The notes beneath the pieces are model-generated. The model was not told the DNA's origin, made no database searches, and worked only from the letters and a program-made list of their open reading frames with translations. The translations under genes were made by a program, and so were the position numbers. From Methanobacteriota archaeon (GTDB lineage: Archaea > Thermoplasmatota > Poseidoniia > Poseidoniales > SP79), in the NCBI GenBank assembly GCA_002715545.1, contig PAZI01000037.1, forward strand, positions 8,767 through 15,630: DNA of 6,864 nucleotides. The letters run 5' to 3'. This document shows, one piece after another, positions 1 through 6,297 of this stretch; positions within the stretch are counted from its first letter, which is position 1, and the number at the start of each line of letters is the position of its first letter.

Positions 1-372
1 TTCTATGTCGTACTTCCATTGCTCCATGTCTTCATATTCTGGACGCGCATCCTTGCCGATGATGATGAGGCGAGTTTCAGGAATGACGTTATCCAGTGCA
101 TTGAGCGTCGGATGACAATGGCTGCACCACTGTGCAGAGAAATACAAGACATAGGATGTCCCAATCAGATTCTGACTGCTGTAAATGATGTCATCGTGTG
201 AGGTCAAGTTGAACGCTGGAATCATGCTTTGATTAGTAATCACGATTCCAGTCAGGTCTGAGTCGTGTATTGAGGAACCATTTGGTTGTGAATCTGTGAC
301 TTCAGAAGTACAGCCAGCAATCGCAGTGAGAAGGAGAAGAACAAGCACTAATGGTACTAAGCGAAGAGGCAT
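1..372 (-). CDS. Thioredoxin-like (TlpA/ResA-type) lipoprotein, N-terminal part, cut by window edge
   Basis: Reading the minus strand from the ATG at 372-370 gives 124 open codons that leave the window at base 1, so the C-terminus is missing. Residues 1-20 are a short basic start followed by a leucine/valine-rich stretch (LVPLVLVLLLLTAIAG). A lipobox follows, with Cys21 (IAGC) as the predicted lipid-anchored first residue of the mature protein. Residues 22-50 are a polar, Ser/Thr-rich linker. The thioredoxin-type active site is FSAQWCSHCHPT, with Cys83 and Cys86 on the WCxxC motif after a hydrophobic beta strand (YVLYF). Known of the family: membrane-tethered thioredoxin-fold proteins facing outward reduce or rearrange disulfides in secreted proteins or in cytochrome c maturation. 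The cis-proline loop would lie outside the window, so redox activity cannot be fully judged. The other ATG at 377-375 is in another frame and stops after six codons, which supports the 372 start. It diverges from the S15 hydrolase gene. Confidence 0.88.
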   Translation of the reverse strand, partial: MPLRLVPLVLVLLLLTAIAGCTSEVTDSQPNGSSIHDSDLTGIVITNQSMIPAFNLTSHDDIIYSSQNLIGTSYVLYFSAQWCSHCHPTLNALDNVIPETRLIIIGKDARPEYEDMEQWKYDIE

Positions 373-487
373 GCCATCTCCCACCATCATGCAACCGTAC
401 CTACAGAAAGGCCCTGATTGATGAATGCAATGCAAGACAAAACCGAGTGGTTCTTGTAGGCATCAGCAGACCCAGATATGAGAAGAG
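373..487. promoter_or_regulatory. Divergent spacer between two lipoprotein genes
   Basis: This 115-nt spacer must hold the promoters of both the thioredoxin-like lipoprotein (leftward) and the S15 hydrolase (rightward). I see no convincing AT-rich TATA box at the expected distance from either start. The only repeat is a short AATGC tandem (AATGCAATGCAA, 424-435). The placement of promoters here is inferred from gene orientation, not from a motif. Confidence 0.4.
378..385 (-). promoter_or_regulatory. Shine-Dalgarno-like site of the thioredoxin lipoprotein
   Basis: On the minus strand GGTGGGAG lies 5 nt upstream of the ATG at 372. It partly matches the archaeal GGAGGTGA consensus. The spacing is good and favours this start over the overlapping out-of-frame ATG at 377. 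Confidence 0.45.
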
Positions 488-2287
488 ATGTGGGGCAACA
501 GGGAGGCGGCCACCCTCGTCACCATTCTCTTTCTGACTCTACCGTTCTCAGGGTGTTTTGGCGAAAAAGAAGAATTGAGTGTCGAAGAGGTAGACATGTA
601 TCCAACAATCTGGGATCGGCACCTGCTTGAATGGAACACTTCAGGGACACACTCCTATCTGTTAGAGACTGGTCCACATCACGCCCTGGATGTACAAGAG
701 GCGACCATTGATGTGGATACATCTGCTGTTTGGCAGAGTGGCCCCCCCACTGCGGAAGTACATCTGTCTTACTGGCTGCCCTCGAATACTGAAAATGGAG
801 AGCAAGTCCCTGTAATTGCCATCGTCAGCCCCTATTTCTCATACGGCCAACCTGGTTCGGAGTCAGGAGCAACAAATGTAGTGGGTGCCGGACGTGGCGA
901 ATTCATCTATGAGAACTTCATTCCACACGGTTACGCATTCGCACAGGTAGCTGTATTCGGGACTGAGCTCTCTTCAGGATGTTTCGATTACAGAGGGGCT
1001 GGAGAAGGGCTTGGAATTCACGCTGCTGTCGAGTGGCTGGGAACCCAAGAATGGTCAAACGGCCGCGTAGGTCTGTATGGGAAATCCTACGAGGGTGCAA
1101 CTCAATGGGAAGCGGCAGCAATGGGAAGTGAGTATCTCAAAACGATTGTTCCAATCTCGGGGACAACTGCACTACATCCTCTCCTGTACAAGAATGGCAG
1201 CGCAGAAGCTCGAAGTCAAGTCATGCACATGAATTACTTCTCAAGTACTGTTGATTACAATGAGGACGATTTAGACAATATCTGTCCAGATATAGTCGAA
1301 GGATTGTTCGCAGGTCCAGTCACATATGTGGGTGGTGAGATGGACCCTTACATGCATAATTACTATGCTGAGAGAAGCCACATCGATAAGGCATTCAATG
1401 CTTGGAATGGCTCAGTATATTGGGTCCAGGGATTTCAGGATTGGAACGTCGACCCTCACCAAGTCTTCGGGGGACCACCCGGAACAAACTGGTACACAAC
1501 CTATGTCGATGCTGGTTTCGAAGTGCGAGGTATGCTCGGCCAGTGGGGTCATGATTATCCTGATCAATGGGAGAAGCATGATGACCTTGAATCAGGATAT
1601 GGAAATGAGGCCTTCAACAATATGACTCGCTGGGACTGGGCACAAGACCTCTTTGAGTGGTTCGAATATTATCTGAAGGATATCGGTCCTAAACCAGAGC
1701 TGGTTGCACAAGTCCAGCGAAATGATGGTCAGTGGAGAATTGAGAACGTATGGCCTCCCGAAGATATTGAATGGCAAGAGGTGGACATGTCATCGTGTCA
1801 ATTTGACAATACATTTGTCTCAGGAGCCCCAGTTGTAGGTGGAGGGTTGCAAACAACCACTGTTGTCTGTCCTCCACCATCTGACAGCGACCTCCACATT
1901 GCTGGGTTAGTCCGATTCCATCTTACTGCAGTACCCACATTTGATGGAGGGCAAGTATTCATACAGATGCGAGATGCAGAAACAGGTTTGCGACTAGGGC
2001 ACGCAACCATGGATGTCAGATATCATGCAGGGGGGTATGAACCTCAAACGGTGCTCCCTGGCCAAACAATAACCATGATGATGGAATTCCAAGCCATTGA
2101 TGCTATACTCCCTGCCGGGCATGGCCTTGAAGTTGTGATGACCGAGACAGGTGAAGACTATCTGGCTCCTGCTTGTGGAAGCGCATGTTCAGTACATGTG
2201 ATTCCATCTGCTTCTACAGTCTCATTACCGATAAAGGCCAGTCCTGATTACAATATCCTCACAGTACCAAAACCATTGCAAGGTTAA
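488..2287 (+). CDS. S15/CocE-NonD family secreted hydrolase (peptidase or esterase), lipoprotein
   Basis: A 599-residue protein. The ATG at 488 is the only usable start, because an in-frame TGA lies at 479-481. Residues 8-22 form a hydrophobic signal segment ending in the lipobox-like LPFSGC, with Cys23 as predicted lipid anchor, so it acts outside the cell membrane. An alpha/beta-hydrolase domain spans about 85-400. The nucleophile is Ser200 in GLYGKSYEGA (family GxSYxG). The acid is Asp318 in GFQDWNVDP, the same context as the PepX aspartate. The base is His355 in GQWGHDYP. Tyr116 in SPYFSYG matches the oxyanion-hole tyrosine of cocaine esterase. Residues about 430-595 form the beta-rich PepX_C-like jelly-roll typical of the family. 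Length fits CocE/NonD (about 550-650) better than true PepX (about 760). The substrate could be X-Pro peptides, other peptides, or acyl esters, and sequence alone cannot decide. Six cysteines besides Cys23 (165, 266, 437, 461, 563, 567) could form disulfides. It is divergent from a thioredoxin-like lipoprotein. Confidence 0.93.
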   Translation: MWGNREAATLVTILFLTLPFSGCFGEKEELSVEEVDMYPTIWDRHLLEWNTSGTHSYLLETGPHHALDVQEATIDVDTSAVWQSGPPTAEVHLSYWLPSNTENGEQVPVIAIVSPYFSYGQPGSESGATNVVGAGRGEFIYENFIPHGYAFAQVAVFGTELSSGCFDYRGAGEGLGIHAAVEWLGTQEWSNGRVGLYGKSYEGATQWEAAAMGSEYLKTIVPISGTTALHPLLYKNGSAEARSQVMHMNYFSSTVDYNEDDLDNICPDIVEGLFAGPVTYVGGEMDPYMHNYYAERSHIDKAFNAWNGSVYWVQGFQDWNVDPHQVFGGPPGTNWYTTYVDAGFEVRGMLGQWGHDYPDQWEKHDDLESGYGNEAFNNMTRWDWAQDLFEWFEYYLKDIGPKPELVAQVQRNDGQWRIENVWPPEDIEWQEVDMSSCQFDNTFVSGAPVVGGGLQTTTVVCPPPSDSDLHIAGLVRFHLTAVPTFDGGQVFIQMRDAETGLRLGHATMDVRYHAGGYEPQTVLPGQTITMMMEFQAIDAILPAGHGLEVVMTETGEDYLAPACGSACSVHVIPSASTVSLPIKASPDYNILTVPKPLQG

Positions 2288-2300
2288 TTCAATCCACAAC

Positions 2301-2344
2301 TTGTGACGGAATGAACTGCAAATAATTGAACTCATCTGTCACAA
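2301..2344. repeat. Intergenic inverted repeat upstream of cysS (10-bp arms)
   Basis: The arms TTGTGACGGA (2301-2310) and TCTGTCACAA (2335-2344) are inverted copies with 9 of 10 positions matching and a 24-nt centre. The dyad fills the spacer between the S15 hydrolase stop and cysS and touches a TATA-like AATACAAT (2343-2350). It could be an operator for cysS, or an RNA hairpin marking the 3' end of the hydrolase transcript. No U-tract follows it, which weakens the terminator reading. Confidence 0.5.
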
Positions 2345-2350
2345 TACAAT
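2343..2350 (+). promoter_or_regulatory. Possible TATA-like box of cysS
   Basis: AATACAAT is the most AT-rich stretch just upstream of cysS. With usual archaeal spacing (about 25 nt), transcription would begin near 2370-2373, giving a leader of only about 8-11 nt before the ATG at 2381. It is a weak match and is offered only as the best candidate. Confidence 0.25.
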
Positions 2351-2380
2351 GGGGTAGCCTTGAAGTGAAGGTTGCTCCCG

Positions 2381-3892
2381 ATGAACAGCGTGGTACTTCG
2401 CCTCTATGACACGCGCCGACGGAAGAAGGAGAATTTCGTCCCACTTACCCCTCCGAAGGTATCGATGTACGTTTGTGGGATCACACCCTATGGGCCAAGC
2501 CATCTAGGCCACGCTCGGTGTTACGTCGTCTTCGACGTACTATTCCGGTGGTTGAAGGCCCGTGGATGGGACGTCACCTACGTGCGGAATTACACTGACA
2601 TCGATGACAAAATCATCAACACCGCCAACGAGGAAGGAGTCAAGGCAGCTGAAGTTGCAGAGCGATGCATCGCCTCCTACATCGAGGACATGGACGCTCT
2701 CAACGTTCTGCGCCCAGACCATGAACCTCGAGTGACAGAAACAATTCCTGAGATCATCGACATGATCGACACGCTCGTCGAGAAGAAGCATGCATACACC
2801 GCAGAAGATGGCGTGTGGTTCGATGTCTCCTCAGCACCGGAGAAATTCGGATTGCTCACCGGTCAGAGCCTTGATCAGGTCAGAGCAGGAGCGTCTGGAC
2901 GGATTTCAGGTTCAAGCAAGCGCAGCCACCACGATTTCGCGCTATGGAAGGCTGCAAAGCCCGATGAGCCTTCATGGCCTTCACCGTTTGGCGAAGGACG
3001 ACCTGGTTGGCACATCGAATGCTCTGCAATGAGCCTCAAGCACTTCGGCGAGACGTTTGACATCCACGGGGGTGGACATGACCTGCGCTTCCCCCACCAT
3101 GAGTGTGAAATCATGCAATCCGAGTGTTCGACCGGTCAAGAGCCAGTGGTCACTCATTGGATGCACAATGGATTTGTCAACATGGATGGAGAAAAAATGT
3201 CGAAATCGCTCGGTAACGTCTGGACAATCAGCGAAGCCATCGAACAGATTCCGCCTCTAGCGCTTCGCTTTGCACTCCTCAATGCTCACTACCGTACACC
3301 GATAGATATGAGTGAGGCCTTGCTTGAAGAGAGTAGGCTCAACCACCAGCGACTTGTGACGACATACAGAACATGCATTGAACGAGCAGGGCAGATAGAA
3401 GAAGCTGACCGAGCAAGGTTGCCACGCCCAGACAAGGATTCAGGGGTTCACATAGCGCGAGCCCTTGCTGAATTAGAAGCAATCAGCGAGAGAATATCTC
3501 TCGCGCTCGACGATGATGTGAACACAAGAGAAGCAATCCAAGAACTCCTTCAAGCAAGGCGGGCAATCGAGGAAGTGTTTGCATCTGAAAGTAATTCTAC
3601 CAATATGTGTGACTTCGCGAGATGGTCCCTGGAGTGGCTTGAAGAATGCGCATCTACATGGCTTGGGCTGCTGCCAACTCGAAGCGAAGTCACAAAGTTG
3701 ATCAGAGAGCACAATGACCTGGTCAAATCGATTGCAGATGATGTGGAACTGCTTCTATCTGAGAGAGCGGAAGTCCGGGAAGAAAAGAATTGGAATCGGG
3801 CGGATGCCATTCGAGATCAACTCAATGAGATGGGTGTGATTGTAGAGGATGGACCGGACGGTCCAAGTTGGAGTCTGCGCTCCAATGACTAA
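2381..3892 (+). CDS. cysS: Cysteinyl-tRNA synthetase
   Basis: A class Ia aminoacyl-tRNA synthetase that charges tRNA-Cys with cysteine in the cytoplasm; 503 residues from the ATG at 2381. A TTG at 2372 would add three residues, but the N-terminus [19 protein letters not shown] already matches the family start, and an in-frame TGA sits at 2366. The HIGH-type motif is HLGH (41-44) within [10 protein letters not shown]. The KMSKS motif is at 272-276 within [10 protein letters not shown]. All four zinc ligands are present by analogy to the E. coli enzyme: Cys32, Cys214 (HIECSAM), His239 and Glu243 (FPHHECE). The Rossmann catalytic core covers about 1-320, followed by a helical DALR-type anticodon-binding region and the conserved tail [15 protein letters not shown]. 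MshC, the mycothiol ligase paralogue, shares the ITPY-HLGH context but is about 410 residues and lacks the full C-terminal region, so cysS is the better call. Spacers are 93 nt upstream and 81 nt downstream, so co-transcription with the permease gene is possible. Confidence 0.97.
   Translation: MNSVVLRLYDTRRRKKENFVPLTPPKVSMYVCGITPYGPSHLGHARCYVVFDVLFRWLKARGWDVTYVRNYTDIDDKIINTANEEGVKAAEVAERCIASYIEDMDALNVLRPDHEPRVTETIPEIIDMIDTLVEKKHAYTAEDGVWFDVSSAPEKFGLLTGQSLDQVRAGASGRISGSSKRSHHDFALWKAAKPDEPSWPSPFGEGRPGWHIECSAMSLKHFGETFDIHGGGHDLRFPHHECEIMQSECSTGQEPVVTHWMHNGFVNMDGEKMSKSLGNVWTISEAIEQIPPLALRFALLNAHYRTPIDMSEALLEESRLNHQRLVTTYRTCIERAGQIEEADRARLPRPDKDSGVHIARALAELEAISERISLALDDDVNTREAIQELLQARRAIEEVFASESNSTNMCDFARWSLEWLEECASTWLGLLPTRSEVTKLIREHNDLVKSIADDVELLLSERAEVREEKNWNRADAIRDQLNEMGVIVEDGPDGPSWSLRSND
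3486..3504 (+). repeat. Perfect 8-bp hairpin inside cysS
   Basis: GCGAGAGA (3486-3493), loop ATA, TCTCTCGC (3497-3504) is a perfect inverted repeat. It encodes the ERISLA part of a helical region between catalytic core and tail. It may be chance in coding DNA, or a local mRNA structure. Confidence 0.55.
3851..3885 (+). repeat. Two tandem hairpins at the 3' end of cysS
   Basis: The first hairpin is GGACC (3851-3855) with GGTCC (3860-3864) and loop GGAC. The second is TTGGAG (3868-3873) with CTCCAA (3880-3885) and a 6-nt loop, ending five bases before the TAA stop codon. The downstream bases are A-rich (TAAGAAAAAAC), not U-rich, so this is not a classic terminator on the plus strand. It may stabilise the 3' end or slow ribosomes, or be coincidental. 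Confidence 0.45.
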
Positions 3893-3930
3893 GAAAAAAC
3901 ACATTCATAGGACGATTTCTGAACTCAGGA

Positions 3931-3973
3931 TAGCATCGCCATGCTGATGAGGTGAAGTTGTCTCCGACCTCCC
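3931..3973 (+). promoter_or_regulatory. Structured leader and ribosome-binding site of the permease gene
   Basis: A strong Shine-Dalgarno match, GAGGTGA, is at 3949-3955 but lies 18 nt from the ATG at 3974, farther than usual. Its first five bases (GAGGT) can pair with ACCTC at 3967-3971. A second small hairpin, AGCAT-CGCC-ATGCT, sits at 3932-3945. A five-codon open frame (ATG 3941 to TGA 3953-3955, MLMR) is in the permease frame and ends inside the Shine-Dalgarno. No in-frame start lies between that TGA and 3974. The pairing is visible in sequence; any control of translation is inferred. Confidence 0.4.
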
Positions 3974-5497
3974 ATGGCCTCAGTCTCAACCTCCGCCACT
4001 GAAGTCGCGATGCCAGAGTGGGCTCTACCTGTTGCAGCACTGATTCTTGTTGGCGTGTATGCCTTGATTGTGACTGAAGTCGTTCATCGGGCGCTAGCTG
4101 CGGCACTTGGAGCAATAGTTGCAGTTGGGGCACTGGCTGCAGCCGGTGATGTAGCCGACTTAGACCGGATTGTAGGATGGGTAGACGCTGAGACGATTGG
4201 ACTGCTCTTCGGTATGATGGTCATGGTCTCGATTCTACAACGCACAGGCCTATTCGAGTACGCAGCAGTACAGGCCTACAAGCGCAGCGAAGGTAGTGTA
4301 TGGCGCCTAGTGGTACTGCTTTGTGTCGTCACTGCTGTGCTCAGTGCCTTCCTTGACAACGTGACAACGATGATTCTTATCACTCCCGTGACTATTCGCC
4401 TGGCCCAAGTCCTCGACCTCGATCCAGTGCCTATACTGATTGCTGAGATTCTGTTCTCGAATATAGGTGGAACTGCAACGATGATTGGTGACCCTCCAAA
4501 TATCATCATTGGAGCACAACTCTCAGCCAGTGCTCTAGAAGGAAGTGTTCTGGCCGATCAAGCATTGACATTCACACAGTTCTTCATCAATCTTGCACCT
4601 GGAGCGCTACTTTGTGGCCTTCCAGCATTATGGATGATTCGTCGAATGGAGAAAGAGGCACTGACTGGATTCAGGTACCGTGACGTTGAGGAACTTGAAG
4701 CACAGTATAAGATCAAGGATTGGGATCTTCTTGTGAAATCTGGTTCGGTTCTTGGCATCGTCATTCTTGCATTCTTTGCACATTCTGCATTCCATCATCC
4801 TCTCCTCACAGTTGCCACCATCGCAATCACTGGCGCGGTCATCATGCTATTGATCACACACCCACATCGAATCGAAGATCGACTTGACGATGTGGAGTGG
4901 ACGACTCTTGTCTTCTTTGCTGGTCTTTTCGTCTTGATTCATTCATTAGAGGCAATGGGATTGATCGACCGAATCGCAAAGGGGGTTGCAGATCTGATTG
5001 GAAGCGCACCAGAGAACTGGAGATTGTTAGTTGCGATTATGCTGCTTCTGTGGGTGTCGGCCATCGCATCTGCTTTCATCGACAACATACCCTATACTGC
5101 GACCATGGTTCCAGTGGTACTGACTCTGGCTGCTAACCCAGATTTGGGCCTAGATCTTGCACCACTGGCGTGGGCACTTGCTTTCGGTGCTTGTTTGGGA
5201 GGTAATGGAACAATCATCGGTGCCTCGGCAAACGTTGTCACTGCAGGTTTGGCAGAAGATGCAGGGTACAGAATCTCATTCAATCGCTTCTTCATGATAG
5301 GATTCCCAATGATGCTGATGACACTGACGATTGCTAGCGCTTATTGTGTTGTGATGTACATCCTCCCATTCTCTCAGATTGTTCGGTTGGGAATCGTTGC
5401 TGCTGCATTTGTCATCACTGTCCTGATCGGTAGGTTCATCGGACCAGAATCGATCACAAATGTCGAGTTGGATGAGCCTGTTGCTGAAGCAGAATAA
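3974..5497 (+). CDS. ArsB/NhaD-superfamily ion permease, OCA2/P-protein-like
   Basis: A 507-residue polytopic membrane protein of the ion-transporter superfamily that holds ArsB, NhaD and the eukaryotic P protein. It has roughly 11-12 hydrophobic segments in two related halves. Half one carries VDAETIGLLFGMMVMVSILQ (70-89), SAFLDNVTTMILITP (124-138) and NIGGTATMIGDPPN (163-176). Half two repeats these as VEWTTLVFFAGLFVLIHSLE (307-326), SAFIDNIP (366-373) and GGNGTIIGASAN (409-420). The paired D-N and GG-T-I-G-x-x-x-N motifs are the known substrate/ion-binding hairpins of this fold. By eye SAFLDNVTTM and IGDPPN match the P-protein branch best. A charged cytoplasmic loop is at about 222-250 and an extra C-terminal helix at 468-489. 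The first 13 residues are polar, and Met13 (4010) is a possible alternative start. The substrate is undetermined (Na+/H+ exchange, an anion, or arsenite). No arsA or arsR is nearby, so an arsenic role is not supported by context. Confidence 0.88.
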   Translation: MASVSTSATEVAMPEWALPVAALILVGVYALIVTEVVHRALAAALGAIVAVGALAAAGDVADLDRIVGWVDAETIGLLFGMMVMVSILQRTGLFEYAAVQAYKRSEGSVWRLVVLLCVVTAVLSAFLDNVTTMILITPVTIRLAQVLDLDPVPILIAEILFSNIGGTATMIGDPPNIIIGAQLSASALEGSVLADQALTFTQFFINLAPGALLCGLPALWMIRRMEKEALTGFRYRDVEELEAQYKIKDWDLLVKSGSVLGIVILAFFAHSAFHHPLLTVATIAITGAVIMLLITHPHRIEDRLDDVEWTTLVFFAGLFVLIHSLEAMGLIDRIAKGVADLIGSAPENWRLLVAIMLLLWVSAIASAFIDNIPYTATMVPVVLTLAANPDLGLDLAPLAWALAFGACLGGNGTIIGASANVVTAGLAEDAGYRISFNRFFMIGFPMMLMTLTIASAYCVVMYILPFSQIVRLGIVAAAFVITVLIGRFIGPESITNVELDEPVAEAE

Positions 5498-5519
5498 TCA
5501 TGACTCTGAAGAGTGATTA
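5495..5519. repeat. Palindrome joining two convergent stop codons
   Basis: TAATCA (5495-5500) pairs with TGATTA (5514-5519), and CTC (5504-5506) pairs with GAG (5511-5513) around a TGAA loop, leaving TGA bulged on the left arm. The outer bases are the TAA stop of the permease (5495-5497) and, on the minus strand, the TAA stop of the methyltransferase (5519-5517). Only 19 nt separate the two genes. It could act as a two-way transcript end. Neither side has a long U-tract, so the terminator role is unproven. Confidence 0.5.
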
Positions 5520-6212
5520 GATTGCATCGTCTTTGGCTTTGGTACCAGTGCAGTAGATTGCCCAACCAAACGCATTTGTCATGCCGAAATTGAACCAAGT
5601 TCTCTTCCGCACAATCATCGCAACGGCCATCAGCACCAAGTCAAGAGGAACCCTGAACCAATTCCTGACAGTTCCTACTTTACCGACCTTGAGATTGCAG
5701 TGTCTGCTAACGAATTCGTAGAGGCCCTGCTTGGTACATGGTCGAAGATGTGTCAAGTCATCAAAGAAATTGTGAGGACCTCCTTTGTGGCGCTGAATCC
5801 CAAAGGATGGCATGAACATGGTGGTCCAGTTGGGAGTCTCTACGAAGATAGATCCACCTGGCTTCAGAATCCTGTGTATCTGGGGCCCCAATCGTGTAGG
5901 ATCCTCAAGATGTTCCATCACATGAGTGAAGACAATCAGATCGAACATATCATCATCATAAGGCAGATCCTCGGTGTTGAGATCCACCCGCTGATAATCT
6001 AGATGTTCGGGAGCTTGGGAAGGGTCCAGAATGTCCACCCCATAGCCCTTGACATCGGGATGATAACGTTGCACTTGTAAGGTGTAAGGCCCATGGCCAC
6101 AACCTAACTCTAACATTTTCTTCGGGTTCTTCAGTGAACGAAAGAAACGTGGGCGGACCTCTGCAATTCTGGCTAATCTGTACAGTGCATCCTTATTCCC
6201 CTTCTTGGCCAT
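5517..6212 (-). CDS. Class I SAM-dependent methyltransferase (surface-glycan type suspected)
   Basis: 231 residues from the ATG at 6212-6210. A GTG at 6224 would add four residues, but the ATG is preferred because a TATA-like box lies about 26 nt upstream of it. SAM-binding motif I is LELGCGHGPYT (34-44) and the acidic end of beta-2 is GVDI (58-61). LNTEDLPYDDDMFDLIVF (78-95) with THVMEHLEDP (96-105) and LKPGGSIFVETPN (116-128) are the Methyltransf_11-type motifs. A later HNFFDDLTHLRPCTK (147-161) resembles the D-x-THxRP stretch seen in methyltransferases that act on cell-surface polysaccharides or their lipid carriers. A hydrophobic segment at about 187-201 (FRVPLDLVLMAVAMI) suggests membrane association. 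The acceptor substrate is unknown; small-molecule or lipid O-/C-methylation is more likely than RNA or protein. No glycosyltransferase is in view to confirm the glycan idea. It is convergent with the permease and downstream of the antiporter on the same strand. Confidence 0.9.
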   Translation of the reverse strand: MAKKGNKDALYRLARIAEVRPRFFRSLKNPKKMLELGCGHGPYTLQVQRYHPDVKGYGVDILDPSQAPEHLDYQRVDLNTEDLPYDDDMFDLIVFTHVMEHLEDPTRLGPQIHRILKPGGSIFVETPNWTTMFMPSFGIQRHKGGPHNFFDDLTHLRPCTKQGLYEFVSRHCNLKVGKVGTVRNWFRVPLDLVLMAVAMIVRKRTWFNFGMTNAFGWAIYCTGTKAKDDAI

Positions 6213-6297
6213 GATGATTCGCACTTCACGATTGCCATAAATGGATTGAGGTGAGAAAGATTGCTTAACGTTGGGAATCCAATTTCATCAACATCCA
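6213..6297 (-). other. Spacer between antiporter and methyltransferase
   Basis: This 85-nt spacer holds the methyltransferase TATA-like box. It also has a minor 4-bp hairpin at 6271-6282 (TTGG-GAAT-CCAA) followed on the minus strand by a pyrimidine run (CTTTCTC at 6253-6259), which might end the antiporter transcript. The hairpin is too short to call a terminator with confidence. Confidence 0.3.
6236..6241 (-). promoter_or_regulatory. TATA-like box of the methyltransferase gene
   Basis: On the minus strand TTTATG, within CCATTTATGG, is centred about 26 nt upstream of the A of the ATG at 6212. That is the archaeal TATA-to-start distance expected if transcription begins at the start codon, giving a leaderless mRNA. 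It also argues that the methyltransferase has its own promoter rather than relying only on the antiporter upstream. Confidence 0.35.

Noticed and set aside
424..435. AATGC tandem in the divergent spacer as an operator
   Set aside because: Twelve bases with two and a half 5-nt units is too short to separate from chance.
351..536. Small plus-strand ORF spanning the divergent spacer
   Set aside because: It overlaps the starts of two well-supported lipoprotein genes, has no recognisable motif, and its product looks random.
742..748. Run of seven C inside the S15 hydrolase gene, a possible slippage or phase-variation site
   Set aside because: The reading frame is intact across it (G-P-P-T) and family motifs continue downstream; a single short tract far from the start is weak evidence.
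2381..3892. MshC (mycothiol cysteine ligase) instead of cysS, because of the ITPY-HLGH context
   Set aside because: The protein is 503 residues with the full C-terminal anticodon-binding region and conserved tail; MshC is about 410 residues and lacks these.
3974..5497. Arsenite efflux pump (arsB) as a firm call
   Set aside because: Motifs fit the wider superfamily and lean to the P-protein branch, and no arsenic-resistance genes are adjacent.
5700..6002. 100-residue plus-strand ORF opposite the methyltransferase
   Set aside because: It is antisense to the conserved SAM-binding motifs and shows no domain or start signal of its own.
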